Shown: positions 33,887 through 44,947, counted from the first letter of the stretch. The stretch: DNA of 64,000 nt from Lampris incognitus (GCF_029633865.1 NC_079221.1:4130409-4194408); one strand, 5' to 3'. Translations and numbers: made by a program. Notes: generated by a model not told the origin, from the letters alone.

Positions 33887-33975
33887 AAGAAGAATTTCCC
33901 AGGTATACTGCAAAAGAACTGAGAGCTCACTTTGAAAGAACCATTGAAGAGGCGGCACCAAGCAGACAAATAAGG
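33887..33975 (+). CDS. xirp2: Xirp2, fourth recognised coding exon
   Basis: An 89-bp exon after taacttgtag and before gtaatg. With the carried base it encodes 30 residues, starting EEEFPRYTAKELRAHFERTI and ending PSRQIR. The E-E-(I/F)-P...L(K/R)..FE.(S/T).(Q/E)...QI(K/R) pattern is conserved in XIRP2 just before the giant exon. It ends in phase 0, so it can join either the giant exon at 34385 or the LIM exon at 44948 without a frame change. That junction is the isoform switch point. Confidence 0.85.
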
Positions 33976-34384
33976 GTAATGATTGGATTTCTCATAAAGT
34001 GATTGTGTATATACAGGAGTGAAGATACTCTCCCACAGATGAAATGGAAGAATATTCAGTTAAGAGTAACTGGGACGGTAGAACTAAAATGGGAGATATA
34101 TCTATATTGAAGAAGCCAGCAGTGTCTTAAATTGTGTCTTTTCTCTGCTGTACTGTGAAAAATTGGTCTGGGTGTACTTCAAAAATTAATAACGTGCTTA
34201 TAATACGAGAGTGGTTATTTTAGACAGTGACATACACTGTGAGCTGAGAGGCATTCTCCTTCCTATGTAAAATTACTCATGTTTTTAATCTCTGCATTTG
34301 TACAATGCATACAGTACATTTTACAAGTGACTAGTAAATGGCATGTATAAATCATGCTGTATCTCACTTTTGTCCCTCAACAAG

Positions 34385-37300
34385 ATTGGACGTGACATCA
34401 ATCGCTCTAAGTGGTCTTCAAATGTGACACAAAATGCTGCTACCACCGAGACGCATGAAACATCAGCCACAGAGGCGACACAAGACACAGCCACAACCGA
34501 CACAGTTTTGGATTATGAGGACTTTCCACCTCCGCCCCCTGAGGATTCTGACTATCTTCCGCCCCCACCTCCAGACTTACTACAAATGCCATCAGACACT
34601 TCAAACATTTCAGAATGCTATTACTCACCTGAGCCTCCTGAACCAGCTTACTCCTCCAAATACCCCGTCAACAAAGAGGCTTACTTCAAGCAGAGAAATA
34701 TGTATGAGTTGAAACGCCTCTACAAGCATATTCATCCTGAGGTTCGTAAAAACATTGAAAAAGAGTACTACAATAATGGGGCTGAAATGGAGAACCACCA
34801 GCAGGAGAGCCAAGATGACATATATGAGGATGATGGGGACAGCGGCAATAATGCCAGTTTGAGCCCAGATGAAGAATATATGGAGTGGGATGAGATTCTC
34901 CCTGGGGAGGTGCAGTCAATGCGTTGGATGTTTGAAAATAAGCCATTGGACGCCATTAAAGATGAAACTCCTGATGAAGATAGCGACAACAGAAAAATAC
35001 CTCAACAGGAAATAATAGTGGGAAAAGATGTGAGGCGCACAGCTTGGATGTTCGAAACCAAGACCATGGACGCATTGGGTTCACACAACACAGATTCAAC
35101 AGAATATAGAAACAAATTCAACAAATTAGACAAGGGAGATGTCCGTGCTGCAGCGTGGCTATTTGAAACTCAGCCAATGGATAGTCTGAACAAAATGCAC
35201 AGGGAGGAGGATCTGACAAAAGAGATTGTGTTCACAGAAGAGGATGGAAATGCAACCATTTACATGATTGACAACAAGTGTATGGGAAGCTTAGGCCACA
35301 CTGAGACCATTGATGAGAGTCACCTGCTAAGTCTAAGATCAGTGTTGGAAGAAATTAATGGTGAGGTGAAGACCATCACAAGTACCTTTGACACACAGTT
35401 CAAATGCGTCCTCATGGGACAGTCAAGCCAGATGCTGGAGATCAAATCTGTGCGCAAAATTGAAACTGAATTGGAGAGCTCTATCGCTTCGCGTTGGCTT
35501 TTTGATACCCAACCCCTGGACATGACAAACAGAGATTGTGCCCCCTTGAAACTTGTGTGTAGTCTTTCCATGGAGGACAGCCATAAAGGAGATTGGGGCA
35601 GGTGGCTGTTTGAGATAAAGACCTTAAATTCTCTTGATGACTGGCAGAACTCAAACATACAGAAAGAAGAGATCATTGGAGCAGATGTGCGGAAGCATTG
35701 CTTAACATTTGAGACTCAGCCGATGGATTCCCTGAAGGATGACTCTAACGCAAGGTCTGAAACCATTGAGGATATTATTGGGGGTAACGTCAGATCTGCA
35801 AGACACTTTTTCGAAAGCAGTCCTCAAGTATCCAGGAAGAATCCCACCGAGGTAGGGAAACTTAAAAGGCCGACAATGAATGAAGGAGGAAAAGGAGATG
35901 TGAGACATCAAAAGTGGCGCTTTGAGAGTCAACCACTGGAGCACATAAGAGAGGATAAGAAAGAAGTTATACGCACTGTCAATGTTGAGGAAGACCTCAC
36001 ACAGGAGGACGGCACAAGCTGCAGGGCAGATGTCCGAAAAAATTGCTGGGTGTTTGAGACACAGCCAATGGATACTTTAAAAGATGATACCAATGCCAGA
36101 CCCTTAACAAAAGAGGAAATAATATCAGGCAATGTCAGCTCAGCAAGACATTATTTTGAGACAATGCCTGCTGATGAGTTAAAGGAGCTTGCAGAAGTAG
36201 GGAAATTGAAAAAATCTGCAGCAATTGTAGAAGAGAGAGGCGACGTTAGACACCAGAAGTGGCGGTTTGAAAGCCAACCATTAGAGCACATCAGAGAAGA
36301 GGAGAAGGAAGTAATTCGGACAATAGACCTGGAGGAAATTGATAAAGTGGATGTGTCAAACTACAAGCAAATTTTTGAGACCACGGACTTAAGCAGAAAG
36401 GATGAATCTCAAAAGATTCTTATTGAAGGCGTTACCTCTGGCTCCGTGAAATCAAATAAAAATCTGTTTGAGTCTACCCCATTGTATGCCATGCAGGACA
36501 GCTCAGGGCACTTCCACGAGGTGAAGACAGTGCGTCGAGAGGAGGTTGTCAGAGGAGATGTAACAACTTGCAAATGGATGTTTGAGACACGCCCAGTTGA
36601 TCAGTTTGACAAAAGTATTAGTGAATACCAAATTATCAAGGGGATTTCCAAACAGGAAACTGAATCTGGTGATGTTAAAACTGCCAAGTGGCTGTTTGAA
36701 ACGCAGCCTCTTGATGCTATTAAGTACTTTAGCAATATTGAGGATGAGGAAACTGTGGGCACAAGAGAAGATACCGAAATTGTGAAAGGTGATGTGAAAA
36801 CTTGCAAATGGCTATTTGAGACAAAACCAATGGACATTCTGTATGAAAGAGAGGAGTTAAAAGGTGAAGATGAATCTGAGAAAATACAGAGAGGAGATGT
36901 CAAAACCTGCACATGGCTTTTTGAGACACAAGCACTTGATAGTATCCATGATGAGAGTGAAACTGTTCTAAAAACATGCACTGTGAATCAAGAAGAAGTA
37001 AGAGGCAAGGATGTAAGAATGGCTTGCTTTCTTTTTGAAACAGAGAACCTTGAGAACATCGCTGGGGATGAAAGGGACTCTTATAAACGAGTCACTGAGA
37101 TAGATATTGATTCTGGAGATGTCTCGAGGATGAAGTACATTTTCGAAAACCAGACCTCTGACATCATGACTTCTACATGTGATGAAACAATGCAAAAGCT
37201 TAAAACTGTGCAGTCCGAGGACATACAAAAGGGCAATGTGGTGAACTGTAAATGGCTCTTTGAAAACCAATCCATAGATACTATGCACAACAGCCAAGAG

Positions 37301-40300
37301 GAGTCAATGAGCAGCCGCACTGTGAATGACGTACAAGGAGGGAATGTTGACAAAGGGCGTTTCATTTTTGAGACCTACACCTTAGACAAAATTCAAGAAG
37401 TTTCCTCTGAGACAGAGACAGATATTGCAAAAATACAGAAAATTGTCCGTGAGGAGGATGAGAAGGGGGATGTGCAAAACTACACCATGATGTTTGAAAC
37501 ACAGCCCCTTTATGCAATTCAGGACAAAGAAGGCCATTACCATGAGGTCACCACTGTCACAAGTGAAGAAGTTATGCGGGGGGATGTAGTCAAATCCCGG
37601 TGGTTGTTTGAAACCAAACCCCTTGATTCTATCAGGGACACAGATGAGGTATACATCATCAGGTCTGTTACACAAGAAGATGTGCAGAGAGGAGATGTTA
37701 CCTCCGCAAAGTGGAAATTTGAAACGCAACCGCTTGATAAAATAGCTGCGGAAAATAAGGCTTTGATTAAAACTGTTGACGATATTCAAGGAGGACATGT
37801 TAGCGTGAACAAGCACCGCTTTGAGTCAGACGCTCTGTCACAGGAGTCAGTTAGAACAGTGAATGTAAGTGAAATACAGAAAGGCGATGTTAGAACAGCA
37901 AAATGGAGGTTTGAAACGCAATCAATTGATAAAATAAAAAGCATGAGCTCTGAAAACCTGGTTGAAATGGTTCAAAAAGAGGAAGTTGCAAAGGGGGATG
38001 TCAAACAATCTGTCTGGCTCTTTGAGAAAAATCCTCTTGACCATATTAAAGAGGTAGATGAGGATGAAGACACAACCATCAATCGAGAGGAAATTCCAAA
38101 AGCAGATGTGAAGACAACAACTTGGCTCTTTGAAACAACACCATTCGATGATTTTAACGAGACAAGTGTGGAGAAGTCTGAAATTATGGGTAAAAGTATC
38201 AAGGGTACCCTTGAGGAACTTTACAGTCAGAAAATGGTGAGTTCAAAAGGAATTCTCATTGAGGCTGATGAGATTGGCGATGTTAGAATGGCAAAATACC
38301 AACTAATGAACAAGCAGGCACCAGAGATTCAAAGAGAGGATGTCATCAGGGGGGATCTGCAAAGCATCATGATGAACCTTCTGAACAGACGGGAAACAAA
38401 GGACAGGCAGATAATAATAAATTCAGAAGAGAAGGGTAATATCAGTTCAACGGTACACCAGCTATTCAACCAAGAAAGAGACAGTAGCATTGCAAAAGAG
38501 GAAATTTTAAGGGGTGACATTCAGGAAGCTGTAAACAACCTTCTGAAACAGGACGGGTCAGCAAAACGGGGAATACTTATCCAAGAGGACGAGAGGGGAG
38601 ATGTGCAGATGACAGTTTATTCCCTCCTGAATAATCAAGAGAGCGTCGCATTTGAGAAAGAAGATGTTGTTCGAGGGGATATAAAGAGTGCTCTACAGAG
38701 ACTGTCCGGCCCAGACGATTCAAATCAGATTATAAAGATCAAAGTGGATGATGCCGAAAAGGGAAATGTCCAATTTTACTCAACGTGCATTGAATCTGGG
38801 GCACTCGACTACCTCAAACAAACCCACATGGGACCTGATGAAAGTCCAGTTGAGAGAGTAGAGAAAGAGGAGATTATTGGAGGTGACATTGAGGGTACAA
38901 AACTGATCCTTGGGCGTAATCAAACACATATTGAGCGTACAATAGAGGATATTGTGCCTGGCGATGTTCACAACACAGTGAAAGTTTTTATGTCAGAGCC
39001 TACCATCTCCCTGGAGGGTCTACAAAAAGAAGAAATAGTTAAGGGCAATTTGAAAGCTGCAATGACTTCATTGTCTGAATCTGTGAATCAGACAGTTGTT
39101 GTAGAGAAAGAGGAAGTTGTGAAGGGTGACATACCAAAAGCCCTGCGGTGCCTGGAGAAGGCCCATAAGCAACACAAGGAGGTGGAGAAGCCAGACATCA
39201 TACGGGGCAATATAAAAGGGGCTCTAAGATCCCTTGAGAAATCAGCAACTTCCAAAGTTGAAGCTGTAGTTGAGGATTTAGTTCCCGGAGATGTGAAGGC
39301 TACGCTGAAATCTTTGGAGCAGGCAAAGCAAGCAGTGAGAGAGGTTGAAAAAGAAGACATTGTAAGGGGCGACATTCACACAGCAATGCAGTGTTTACAA
39401 GATGCCTCTAATGAAAAGTGGACATGTCAACAGGAAATAGATGTACAGGGAGACGTCAGAGGAACGATTCAGCTCTTCCTGGAACCTCCATCTTCACCAA
39501 GAATGCGGAGGAGAGCAAGCCTTGAAGGTGACGTAAAGATGTCAATTAAATCCCTATACGAGACACAGGAGGAAACCCAGGTAGAGAAAGAGGAGGTGAT
39601 AAAGGGAGATGTTAAAGGAACTATTAAGTCATTATTAGAAACAGCACAACGTCAAACACCGAAAGTCAAACTCGGAGCACACAGAAGAGTCAGAGTAAAA
39701 CAGAACCCACCTGTTAAGAACTTAAATGTTGACTCCCAAAGGAACATTCAAAAGATAAAAACGGCTAATTCAGTTACAAAATCAGAAAAGAATCAAACCC
39801 ACTCCACTGAAACTAAAATCGATAAAACACAGTCATATTCTATGCAGCAAACTAGTAAGCATTCAACAACGGTGGTGGAGCACAAAACCATTACTCAAAA
39901 CCATGGCATCAAAACATTGAAGACTGAGTTCCGTAATTTAAATTCTAATTCGAGGGGAATGATAAAACTGGATAAAACCAAAGTAAAAAGAGATGATTAC
40001 GTCCCAAAACCGAAGGGGCCAGAGTCTGATCTGCCTCTCCCTCCTCCACCACTACCTATGACTGACACCGACCTTCCTCCTCCTCCCACTCCTCCCCCTC
40101 CACCATCTGTTGAGTCAGAGCTTGACCACCTTCCACCTCCTCCCCCGCCACCACCACTTACTAGTGAACAGGATTTCCTCCCACCACCTCCTTCTCAGCA
40201 AGAGCTGGACAACATGCCATCACAGACAATTCATCCTTCTCCAGGGAAAGCGTCAAAAATGACTGTCAAAAAAGTAAAAGCTCCTACCTTGCATCCAGTC

Positions 40301-43300
40301 CCCAAGTTGGAGCCTAAGGCAGAGATCAGCAAAACACAACAGACAATGTCAGAGACCAGCACAACCACTGCCAACAAATCTCTGATAGAAATAAGCCAAA
40401 TTGAATCCCAAACAAAAACTCAATCATCAAAAGCTATTTCATATGACATCCCTCCACCACCTGAATCACCACGACCACTGAAGAAAGTTTATATCTCCCC
40501 TGTAAAATTCACACCTCCGCCCTCTCCACCTCCTTTCATGAGAGGGAAAATGAGTAAATTTAACACTCCCTTAATTAAAGCAGAAGAAAAGTACCGTAAG
40601 ACGAGAGAGGAAAACACACCCCCTACTACTCCAACTCCCATTTGTATACATGACTCAGTCACAGCTGCTCTTGAAATGCTTTCTAACCAACACAAGGAAA
40701 ACATAACAGCAGATTTAACTGAAGAAAGAGTGGAGAAGACTTTGACAAATATTCAGTCGGATTTACTTTCAGCTGCTTTATCCACCCATACAGAAAACAC
40801 AGATACAAATGACAAAAATCTCCCAGAGTCTGTTGTTATGTCTTCTGCTAAACACCAAATTGTCTCCAATCAGACTTTCAAGGACAGCTCTGTTCAACAG
40901 GCTTCATCCATGTCAACCATTAGACAACAGACAATTATGACTAGTAGCCAGCAAATAGTGTCTGCTTCCTTACAGTCTAGTCAGACAACAACTAATGACA
41001 AAGTCCAGACCTCAATCAGTGATATTAAAGAGACTGAAAAACTAATGACCAATACCCAGAAAGAATTCAAAAATCTGAAAACAAAGGGCCCCAACAAGTC
41101 TCAAGATAAAAAGAAAAACGAAAAGGCCATTTCCTCTGAGAAGAGCCTTGAGCAACCAACAAAACAGGAAACAGTCACTCCTGAGGTGAATATCAGATTA
41201 AACAAATCAGAGGACAAGAAGGAAGTTGATAATACACTATCAAAGGTATCCGATAACCTCCACAGTCAGCACCCAAGAAAAGAAAACATGGGTACAGAAA
41301 AGAATGAAAAGCCAGCCAAATCACCGCAACCTGAGCGCAAAAAGAAAACTGAGGACTGTGTGACCCCAAGACAGGAGAAGGTCTCTGATCAGCCAGCAAA
41401 AACTGAAAAAGCAACCAGTAACCTGAATGCTAAAACAGGAAAAGCAGCCCAAAAGGGGAAAAAGAACAATAAACAAGAAAAGCCAGTAGAGATAAAAGAA
41501 ACCAAAAAGACTAATGAGAGTGAGAGGAAAAGTGTTTCAATTGAAGGGGATTTAAAGGTGGAGCTGAAGGAAGCTGTTGAGGTGAACGTGAGTACTGAGT
41601 ATAAAGAAGTGAGGACCGAGTTTAAGGAGGAGATTCAGAAAGTCACCCCCTTGTCTGTTGCAGCCACTTCTACTAAAACTGCTGTTACTAGTACTGCTAA
41701 TGACAACCAAGCAGTATCTCCAAACCCAGCGAAGAAGAAAAAGAAGTCCAAAAGGTCCAAGGGGGGAACACTATCCGGTCAAGGTAAAGACACATCCACG
41801 GAATCTAAGACAACAGTGTCTGAAAAATCTGTTCAAAATCGAGAAACAACCGCTGTTGTGCAAATGCACAAAGATGTGAAAGAACGCTGCATTCAGGCCC
41901 ATAAAGCAGGAAACAAAGAGCATCAGAATGTGGAGCAACAAGAAGCAGTCAACATCCAAAAGCAGGCAAAGGCATCGCAAAAGAAGAAAGGTGGTGATAA
42001 TCTGCAGAATGTAGAAACGAACAAGAAAGAAGAAAGCAAGAATATCCCGATTACAGTGATAGCTAAGGAAGAACAAAATGATGCGAGAGCTGAGAGCACA
42101 GAAGACTCTCAGAGGCAAGAGGTCCAGGCAATAATCTCTCAGATCACAGAGCTGCTAAGGATATCAGGGATGATTGACTCTAAATCTGTGAAGACTCTCC
42201 TGAATACAGTTCCAGAATGGCTCATTGGGCCAGAGGAAAAATGTGAATTGGAAGGATCCGCAGTTGAAAGTAACATACAAAAATTCGAAGAGATTATTTC
42301 ACATGTTAGGAAAATGGCAGAGGCTAAACTGATGTGTCTAGACAAAAAAGACACAGTGGAGAAGCACGAATATGAACCTGTCTCTGAAAAAGTAGTTTCT
42401 GGTACGGCAACACCAAGAATATCTAAAATCAGCATTGGTTCTGCAAAGGTTGAGAGCCAGACAAGGAAAAAGATCTCACATGAAAGCAGGAAGCAAGAGG
42501 TGAGCCAGGGCAAGTCTATGGACCTTAGAGCACCTTCACCATCACTGAGGATGCGTACTCCCTCACCAACCTTTATCACCATTGAATCCACACGAAGAAC
42601 TAATTCGCCTCAGAGAGTAACTCCATCACCTACTCTGTTGTACAGACCAGCAACGCCCCCTACACCACCCCCACGTAGGTGTGACACCCCAACTTCACGC
42701 ATTAACAGAATCACTCCTTCTCCTACTTTTGACAGAGCAGAAAATTTGGCCAGACTTAAAGACACAACAGCCAAGCTCTCACGTGGTGTGACCCCACCTC
42801 CAGTTCTTCCTCTCCAACATGTCATGGAGAAGAAAGCTGAGATTGTGGAGTCCCCGCCATCATTCCATAGGCAAATCAAAATTGACACACAAGCTGTGGA
42901 GGCATCAGAGACATTAGATACAGCTATAAGAGAATCACTACTGGGTAAAAAGAAGCTCCCCGAGGAGCTTGTAAAGGCTGACAAAATGCCAGCAAAAGAT
43001 ACTCCGGGACATTTGTGTGCAGATGCAAATGAACCAAAATGTTTATCTGGGCCTACCACAGACACCAACTTGTCATTCAATCAAAATGACCAGGAGGTTT
43101 TTGAAGCCTCAGCCACATCAGAGACAATGGTCTTATCTGCATCTGTAAAAGACAAGAGAGAGTTTTTTGAAGAGGCTCAAAAAGCTGAAATGAACAAAAC
43201 CTATGTGAGAAAGGATCCCATCGATATCCCTGAACGCTTGGGCCCAGACACGGAGGACTCTGATGTGCAAACCAAAGAGAAAGAAACAGAGTTTCCTAAA

Positions 43301-44047
43301 GTTGACTTGTCTGGCCTGGTGAACAGATTTGAATCACCGGAAGAAAAAGTCTATGACAGAAAAGAGACTTTCTCGCTCGCAGAGCTGGTGCCTGAGAATA
43401 CAGACGCTGACAAAGAGATAGAAAACATTCTAGAACAGGAAACCCCAAATTTTGACATCGAGGCAATTAGAAAAGTTTTTGAATTGGGTGAACAAAAGCC
43501 CTCGTTCAAAAAGGAGAAAAATAATCAAGAGGAGTCAGTATCAAGCCTGAGTGAAACAGCAAACATTTCAAAGCAGGAGAGGCCTCAAGCGACAGAGGGG
43601 CGTTCACGGCAGGGTACCCCGCTCCCTCCCCAGAAAGACGTGGTGGAAACGGTGCCAGTGGAACCATCAGCTTTCTCTGAAGCCAAATCAGTCACAGAGC
43701 ATTTCTCAAATGTTGATGAATTTGGCAACAGGACTCTTGGAACCAGGACCACCACTTCATTCTCAGAGCACTCAGAGACTGTGTCGACCCAACAGCCCCC
43801 TTTCTCCTATGCTGATGCAGTTAAAAGAAAGGCTGCCACGGTGAGCCATACAAAAACCTATGATGAAGACTCCACCGAGGAGCTGCTGAGGAATTTTCAC
43901 AAAACATGGACAGAGACAGAGACGGTTTTCAAGAGCCTTGGCTACAGTGTTTCAGAAGAGAGGACATCTGAAATTGTGTCACATCAGACAAAGACTGCCT
44001 TAGCTGGTAAAGAGCTGCAGAGCATGATGAAACCAAACAGCAACTAA
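34385..44047 (+). CDS. xirp2: Xirp2 giant Xin-repeat exon
   Basis: One open exon of 9,663 bp (3,220 codons plus TAA at 44045) after the acceptor tttgtccctcaacaag. In order it holds: an FPPPP-containing proline cluster (34519-34590, a class I EVH1/Ena-VASP ligand); the conserved KQRNMYELKRLYKHIHPE segment (about 34688); about 30 Xin repeats of the type GDVKTCKWLFETKPMD (34904 to about 38150); about 16 divergent GD(V/I)-containing repeats lacking the Trp/Phe core (to 39645); long polyproline runs (40015-40200); a Lys/Glu-rich low-complexity region; and a C-terminal domain. Xin repeats bind and cross-link F-actin at muscle intercalated discs and myotendinous junctions. Repeat number and length (about 3,340 residues with the upstream exons) match XIRP2 rather than the shorter XIRP1. 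Which teleost paralogue (a or b) cannot be told. A donor-like ctg|gtaaag at 44007, 40 bp before the stop, suggests some transcripts splice on to 44948. Confidence 0.95.
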   Translation: MGRDINRSKWSSNVTQNAATTETHETSATEATQDTATTDTVLDYEDFPPPPPEDSDYLPPPPPDLLQMPSDTSNISECYYSPEPPEPAYSSKYPVNKEAYFKQRNMYELKRLYKHIHPEVRKNIEKEYYNNGAEMENHQQESQDDIYEDDGDSGNNASLSPDEEYMEWDEILPGEVQSMRWMFENKPLDAIKDETPDEDSDNRKIPQQEIIVGKDVRRTAWMFETKTMDALGSHNTDSTEYRNKFNKLDKGDVRAAAWLFETQPMDSLNKMHREEDLTKEIVFTEEDGNATIYMIDNKCMGSLGHTETIDESHLLSLRSVLEEINGEVKTITSTFDTQFKCVLMGQSSQMLEIKSVRKIETELESSIASRWLFDTQPLDMTNRDCAPLKLVCSLSMEDSHKGDWGRWLFEIKTLNSLDDWQNSNIQKEEIIGADVRKHCLTFETQPMDSLKDDSNARSETIEDIIGGNVRSARHFFESSPQVSRKNPTEVGKLKRPTMNEGGKGDVRHQKWRFESQPLEHIREDKKEVIRTVNVEEDLTQEDGTSCRADVRKNCWVFETQPMDTLKDDTNARPLTKEEIISGNVSSARHYFETMPADELKELAEVGKLKKSAAIVEERGDVRHQKWRFESQPLEHIREEEKEVIRTIDLEEIDKVDVSNYKQIFETTDLSRKDESQKILIEGVTSGSVKSNKNLFESTPLYAMQDSSGHFHEVKTVRREEVVRGDVTTCKWMFETRPVDQFDKSISEYQIIKGISKQETESGDVKTAKWLFETQPLDAIKYFSNIEDEETVGTREDTEIVKGDVKTCKWLFETKPMDILYEREELKGEDESEKIQRGDVKTCTWLFETQALDSIHDESETVLKTCTVNQEEVRGKDVRMACFLFETENLENIAGDERDSYKRVTEIDIDSGDVSRMKYIFENQTSDIMTSTCDETMQKLKTVQSEDIQKGNVVNCKWLFENQSIDTMHNSQEESMSSRTVNDVQGGNVDKGRFIFETYTLDKIQEVSSETETDIAKIQKIVREEDEKGDVQNYTMMFETQPLYAIQDKEGHYHEVTTVTSEEVMRGDVVKSRWLFETKPLDSIRDTDEVYIIRSVTQEDVQRGDVTSAKWKFETQPLDKIAAENKALIKTVDDIQGGHVSVNKHRFESDALSQESVRTVNVSEIQKGDVRTAKWRFETQSIDKIKSMSSENLVEMVQKEEVAKGDVKQSVWLFEKNPLDHIKEVDEDEDTTINREEIPKADVKTTTWLFETTPFDDFNETSVEKSEIMGKSIKGTLEELYSQKMVSSKGILIEADEIGDVRMAKYQLMNKQAPEIQREDVIRGDLQSIMMNLLNRRETKDRQIIINSEEKGNISSTVHQLFNQERDSSIAKEEILRGDIQEAVNNLLKQDGSAKRGILIQEDERGDVQMTVYSLLNNQESVAFEKEDVVRGDIKSALQRLSGPDDSNQIIKIKVDDAEKGNVQFYSTCIESGALDYLKQTHMGPDESPVERVEKEEIIGGDIEGTKLILGRNQTHIERTIEDIVPGDVHNTVKVFMSEPTISLEGLQKEEIVKGNLKAAMTSLSESVNQTVVVEKEEVVKGDIPKALRCLEKAHKQHKEVEKPDIIRGNIKGALRSLEKSATSKVEAVVEDLVPGDVKATLKSLEQAKQAVREVEKEDIVRGDIHTAMQCLQDASNEKWTCQQEIDVQGDVRGTIQLFLEPPSSPRMRRRASLEGDVKMSIKSLYETQEETQVEKEEVIKGDVKGTIKSLLETAQRQTPKVKLGAHRRVRVKQNPPVKNLNVDSQRNIQKIKTANSVTKSEKNQTHSTETKIDKTQSYSMQQTSKHSTTVVEHKTITQNHGIKTLKTEFRNLNSNSRGMIKLDKTKVKRDDYVPKPKGPESDLPLPPPPLPMTDTDLPPPPTPPPPPSVESELDHLPPPPPPPPLTSEQDFLPPPPSQQELDNMPSQTIHPSPGKASKMTVKKVKAPTLHPVPKLEPKAEISKTQQTMSETSTTTANKSLIEISQIESQTKTQSSKAISYDIPPPPESPRPLKKVYISPVKFTPPPSPPPFMRGKMSKFNTPLIKAEEKYRKTREENTPPTTPTPICIHDSVTAALEMLSNQHKENITADLTEERVEKTLTNIQSDLLSAALSTHTENTDTNDKNLPESVVMSSAKHQIVSNQTFKDSSVQQASSMSTIRQQTIMTSSQQIVSASLQSSQTTTNDKVQTSISDIKETEKLMTNTQKEFKNLKTKGPNKSQDKKKNEKAISSEKSLEQPTKQETVTPEVNIRLNKSEDKKEVDNTLSKVSDNLHSQHPRKENMGTEKNEKPAKSPQPERKKKTEDCVTPRQEKVSDQPAKTEKATSNLNAKTGKAAQKGKKNNKQEKPVEIKETKKTNESERKSVSIEGDLKVELKEAVEVNVSTEYKEVRTEFKEEIQKVTPLSVAATSTKTAVTSTANDNQAVSPNPAKKKKKSKRSKGGTLSGQGKDTSTESKTTVSEKSVQNRETTAVVQMHKDVKERCIQAHKAGNKEHQNVEQQEAVNIQKQAKASQKKKGGDNLQNVETNKKEESKNIPITVIAKEEQNDARAESTEDSQRQEVQAIISQITELLRISGMIDSKSVKTLLNTVPEWLIGPEEKCELEGSAVESNIQKFEEIISHVRKMAEAKLMCLDKKDTVEKHEYEPVSEKVVSGTATPRISKISIGSAKVESQTRKKISHESRKQEVSQGKSMDLRAPSPSLRMRTPSPTFITIESTRRTNSPQRVTPSPTLLYRPATPPTPPPRRCDTPTSRINRITPSPTFDRAENLARLKDTTAKLSRGVTPPPVLPLQHVMEKKAEIVESPPSFHRQIKIDTQAVEASETLDTAIRESLLGKKKLPEELVKADKMPAKDTPGHLCADANEPKCLSGPTTDTNLSFNQNDQEVFEASATSETMVLSASVKDKREFFEEAQKAEMNKTYVRKDPIDIPERLGPDTEDSDVQTKEKETEFPKVDLSGLVNRFESPEEKVYDRKETFSLAELVPENTDADKEIENILEQETPNFDIEAIRKVFELGEQKPSFKKEKNNQEESVSSLSETANISKQERPQATEGRSRQGTPLPPQKDVVETVPVEPSAFSEAKSVTEHFSNVDEFGNRTLGTRTTTSFSEHSETVSTQQPPFSYADAVKRKAATVSHTKTYDEDSTEELLRNFHKTWTETETVFKSLGYSVSEERTSEIVSHQTKTALAGKELQSMMKPNSN

Positions 44048-44947
44048 TGGCATGGAAATTGGATGGATGGGTGTTCTCGGAATCTTGCTGTTTGCATGTG
44101 CTGCATCACTTATGCTTTCCTTGTTCCAATTTAAAGCTGTGTTTGCAGTCACGGCATTACATTATGTGTGGGCTTTCTCTAAAAACTAAAATCAGAGTAT
44201 AAAACAGCTTGCAGATGTTCTGAATAGGAAATGGGGTTTTTCCTCACAATTTTAATTATCAATTTCTTGCATATTTCTTTCAATGTGCACATCTTGCATA
44301 GACTTATTGCTGAATGCCATGATAAAAGGGTATGCAGATAGACTTGTGATTTTTAAGATTCTGCCCATTTGATCAGACATACCTCGTTCATTCCCAAAAG
44401 CCACAAGATCAAATATAAGCTGGATGTGGGTGTGCCTTGAGCAGTGGCCAACAGCTCATCTGTAGCACTTTTTGACACTGCCAAAGTGCAGCAAGGCACT
44501 GAACCAGCTTAACGTTGGTCCAGCATTTTTTTTGGACGTGTTGCACCAAAACATCCAAACTGTAAATGCTGTCCCTCTATACTCAATGCTGTGAACTGGC
44601 ATGTATAGGGATCTGCGTGCATATCTGCATGCACGTGTGGGTCAGTGGGAGTGTGTGTGTGTGTGTGTGTGTGGGGTGAAATTGAATTAAATGTATTCCA
44701 ATTGGAGGGCAAATACAGAAAACCATATTTTCTCATTGTCATTGCAAGCAAGGTCTTTTTAACAGCTAGACAAGCATGTGATGTATATTTATTTTCAGAT
44801 GGTAATTTTTGTTGAATGTTTTGCTCAACAAATAACTCAGCAGAAATAAACTACAAATTGCTGCATTGTGAGGCAAAAAAAATGATATACTACCCCAGTG
44901 AAATTGTCATAAAGTCTAAGCTTTAGCTTTAAATGTCTTTCCAACAG
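44048..44947 (+). other. xirp2: Intron / alternative 3' UTR of xirp2
   Basis: Non-coding sequence between the giant-exon stop and the LIM exon. If transcripts terminate here it is 3' UTR. A candidate AATAAA near 44845 (cagaaataaactac) would serve. If the donor at 44007 or exon skipping is used, it is intron, ending in a pyrimidine-rich acceptor (aatgtctttccaacag). It contains one (GT)n tract at 44652-44673. Confidence 0.6.

Noticed and set aside
34343..34384. ATG at 34343 as the start of the Xin-repeat protein
   Set aside because: The 14 codons before 34385 lie upstream of a good acceptor (tttgtccctcaacaag), show no XIRP2 similarity, and the four upstream exons fit in phase.
35320..37816. 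Minus-strand frames opposite the giant exon
   Set aside because: They are antisense shadows of a long, biased coding region, with no domain or splice logic.
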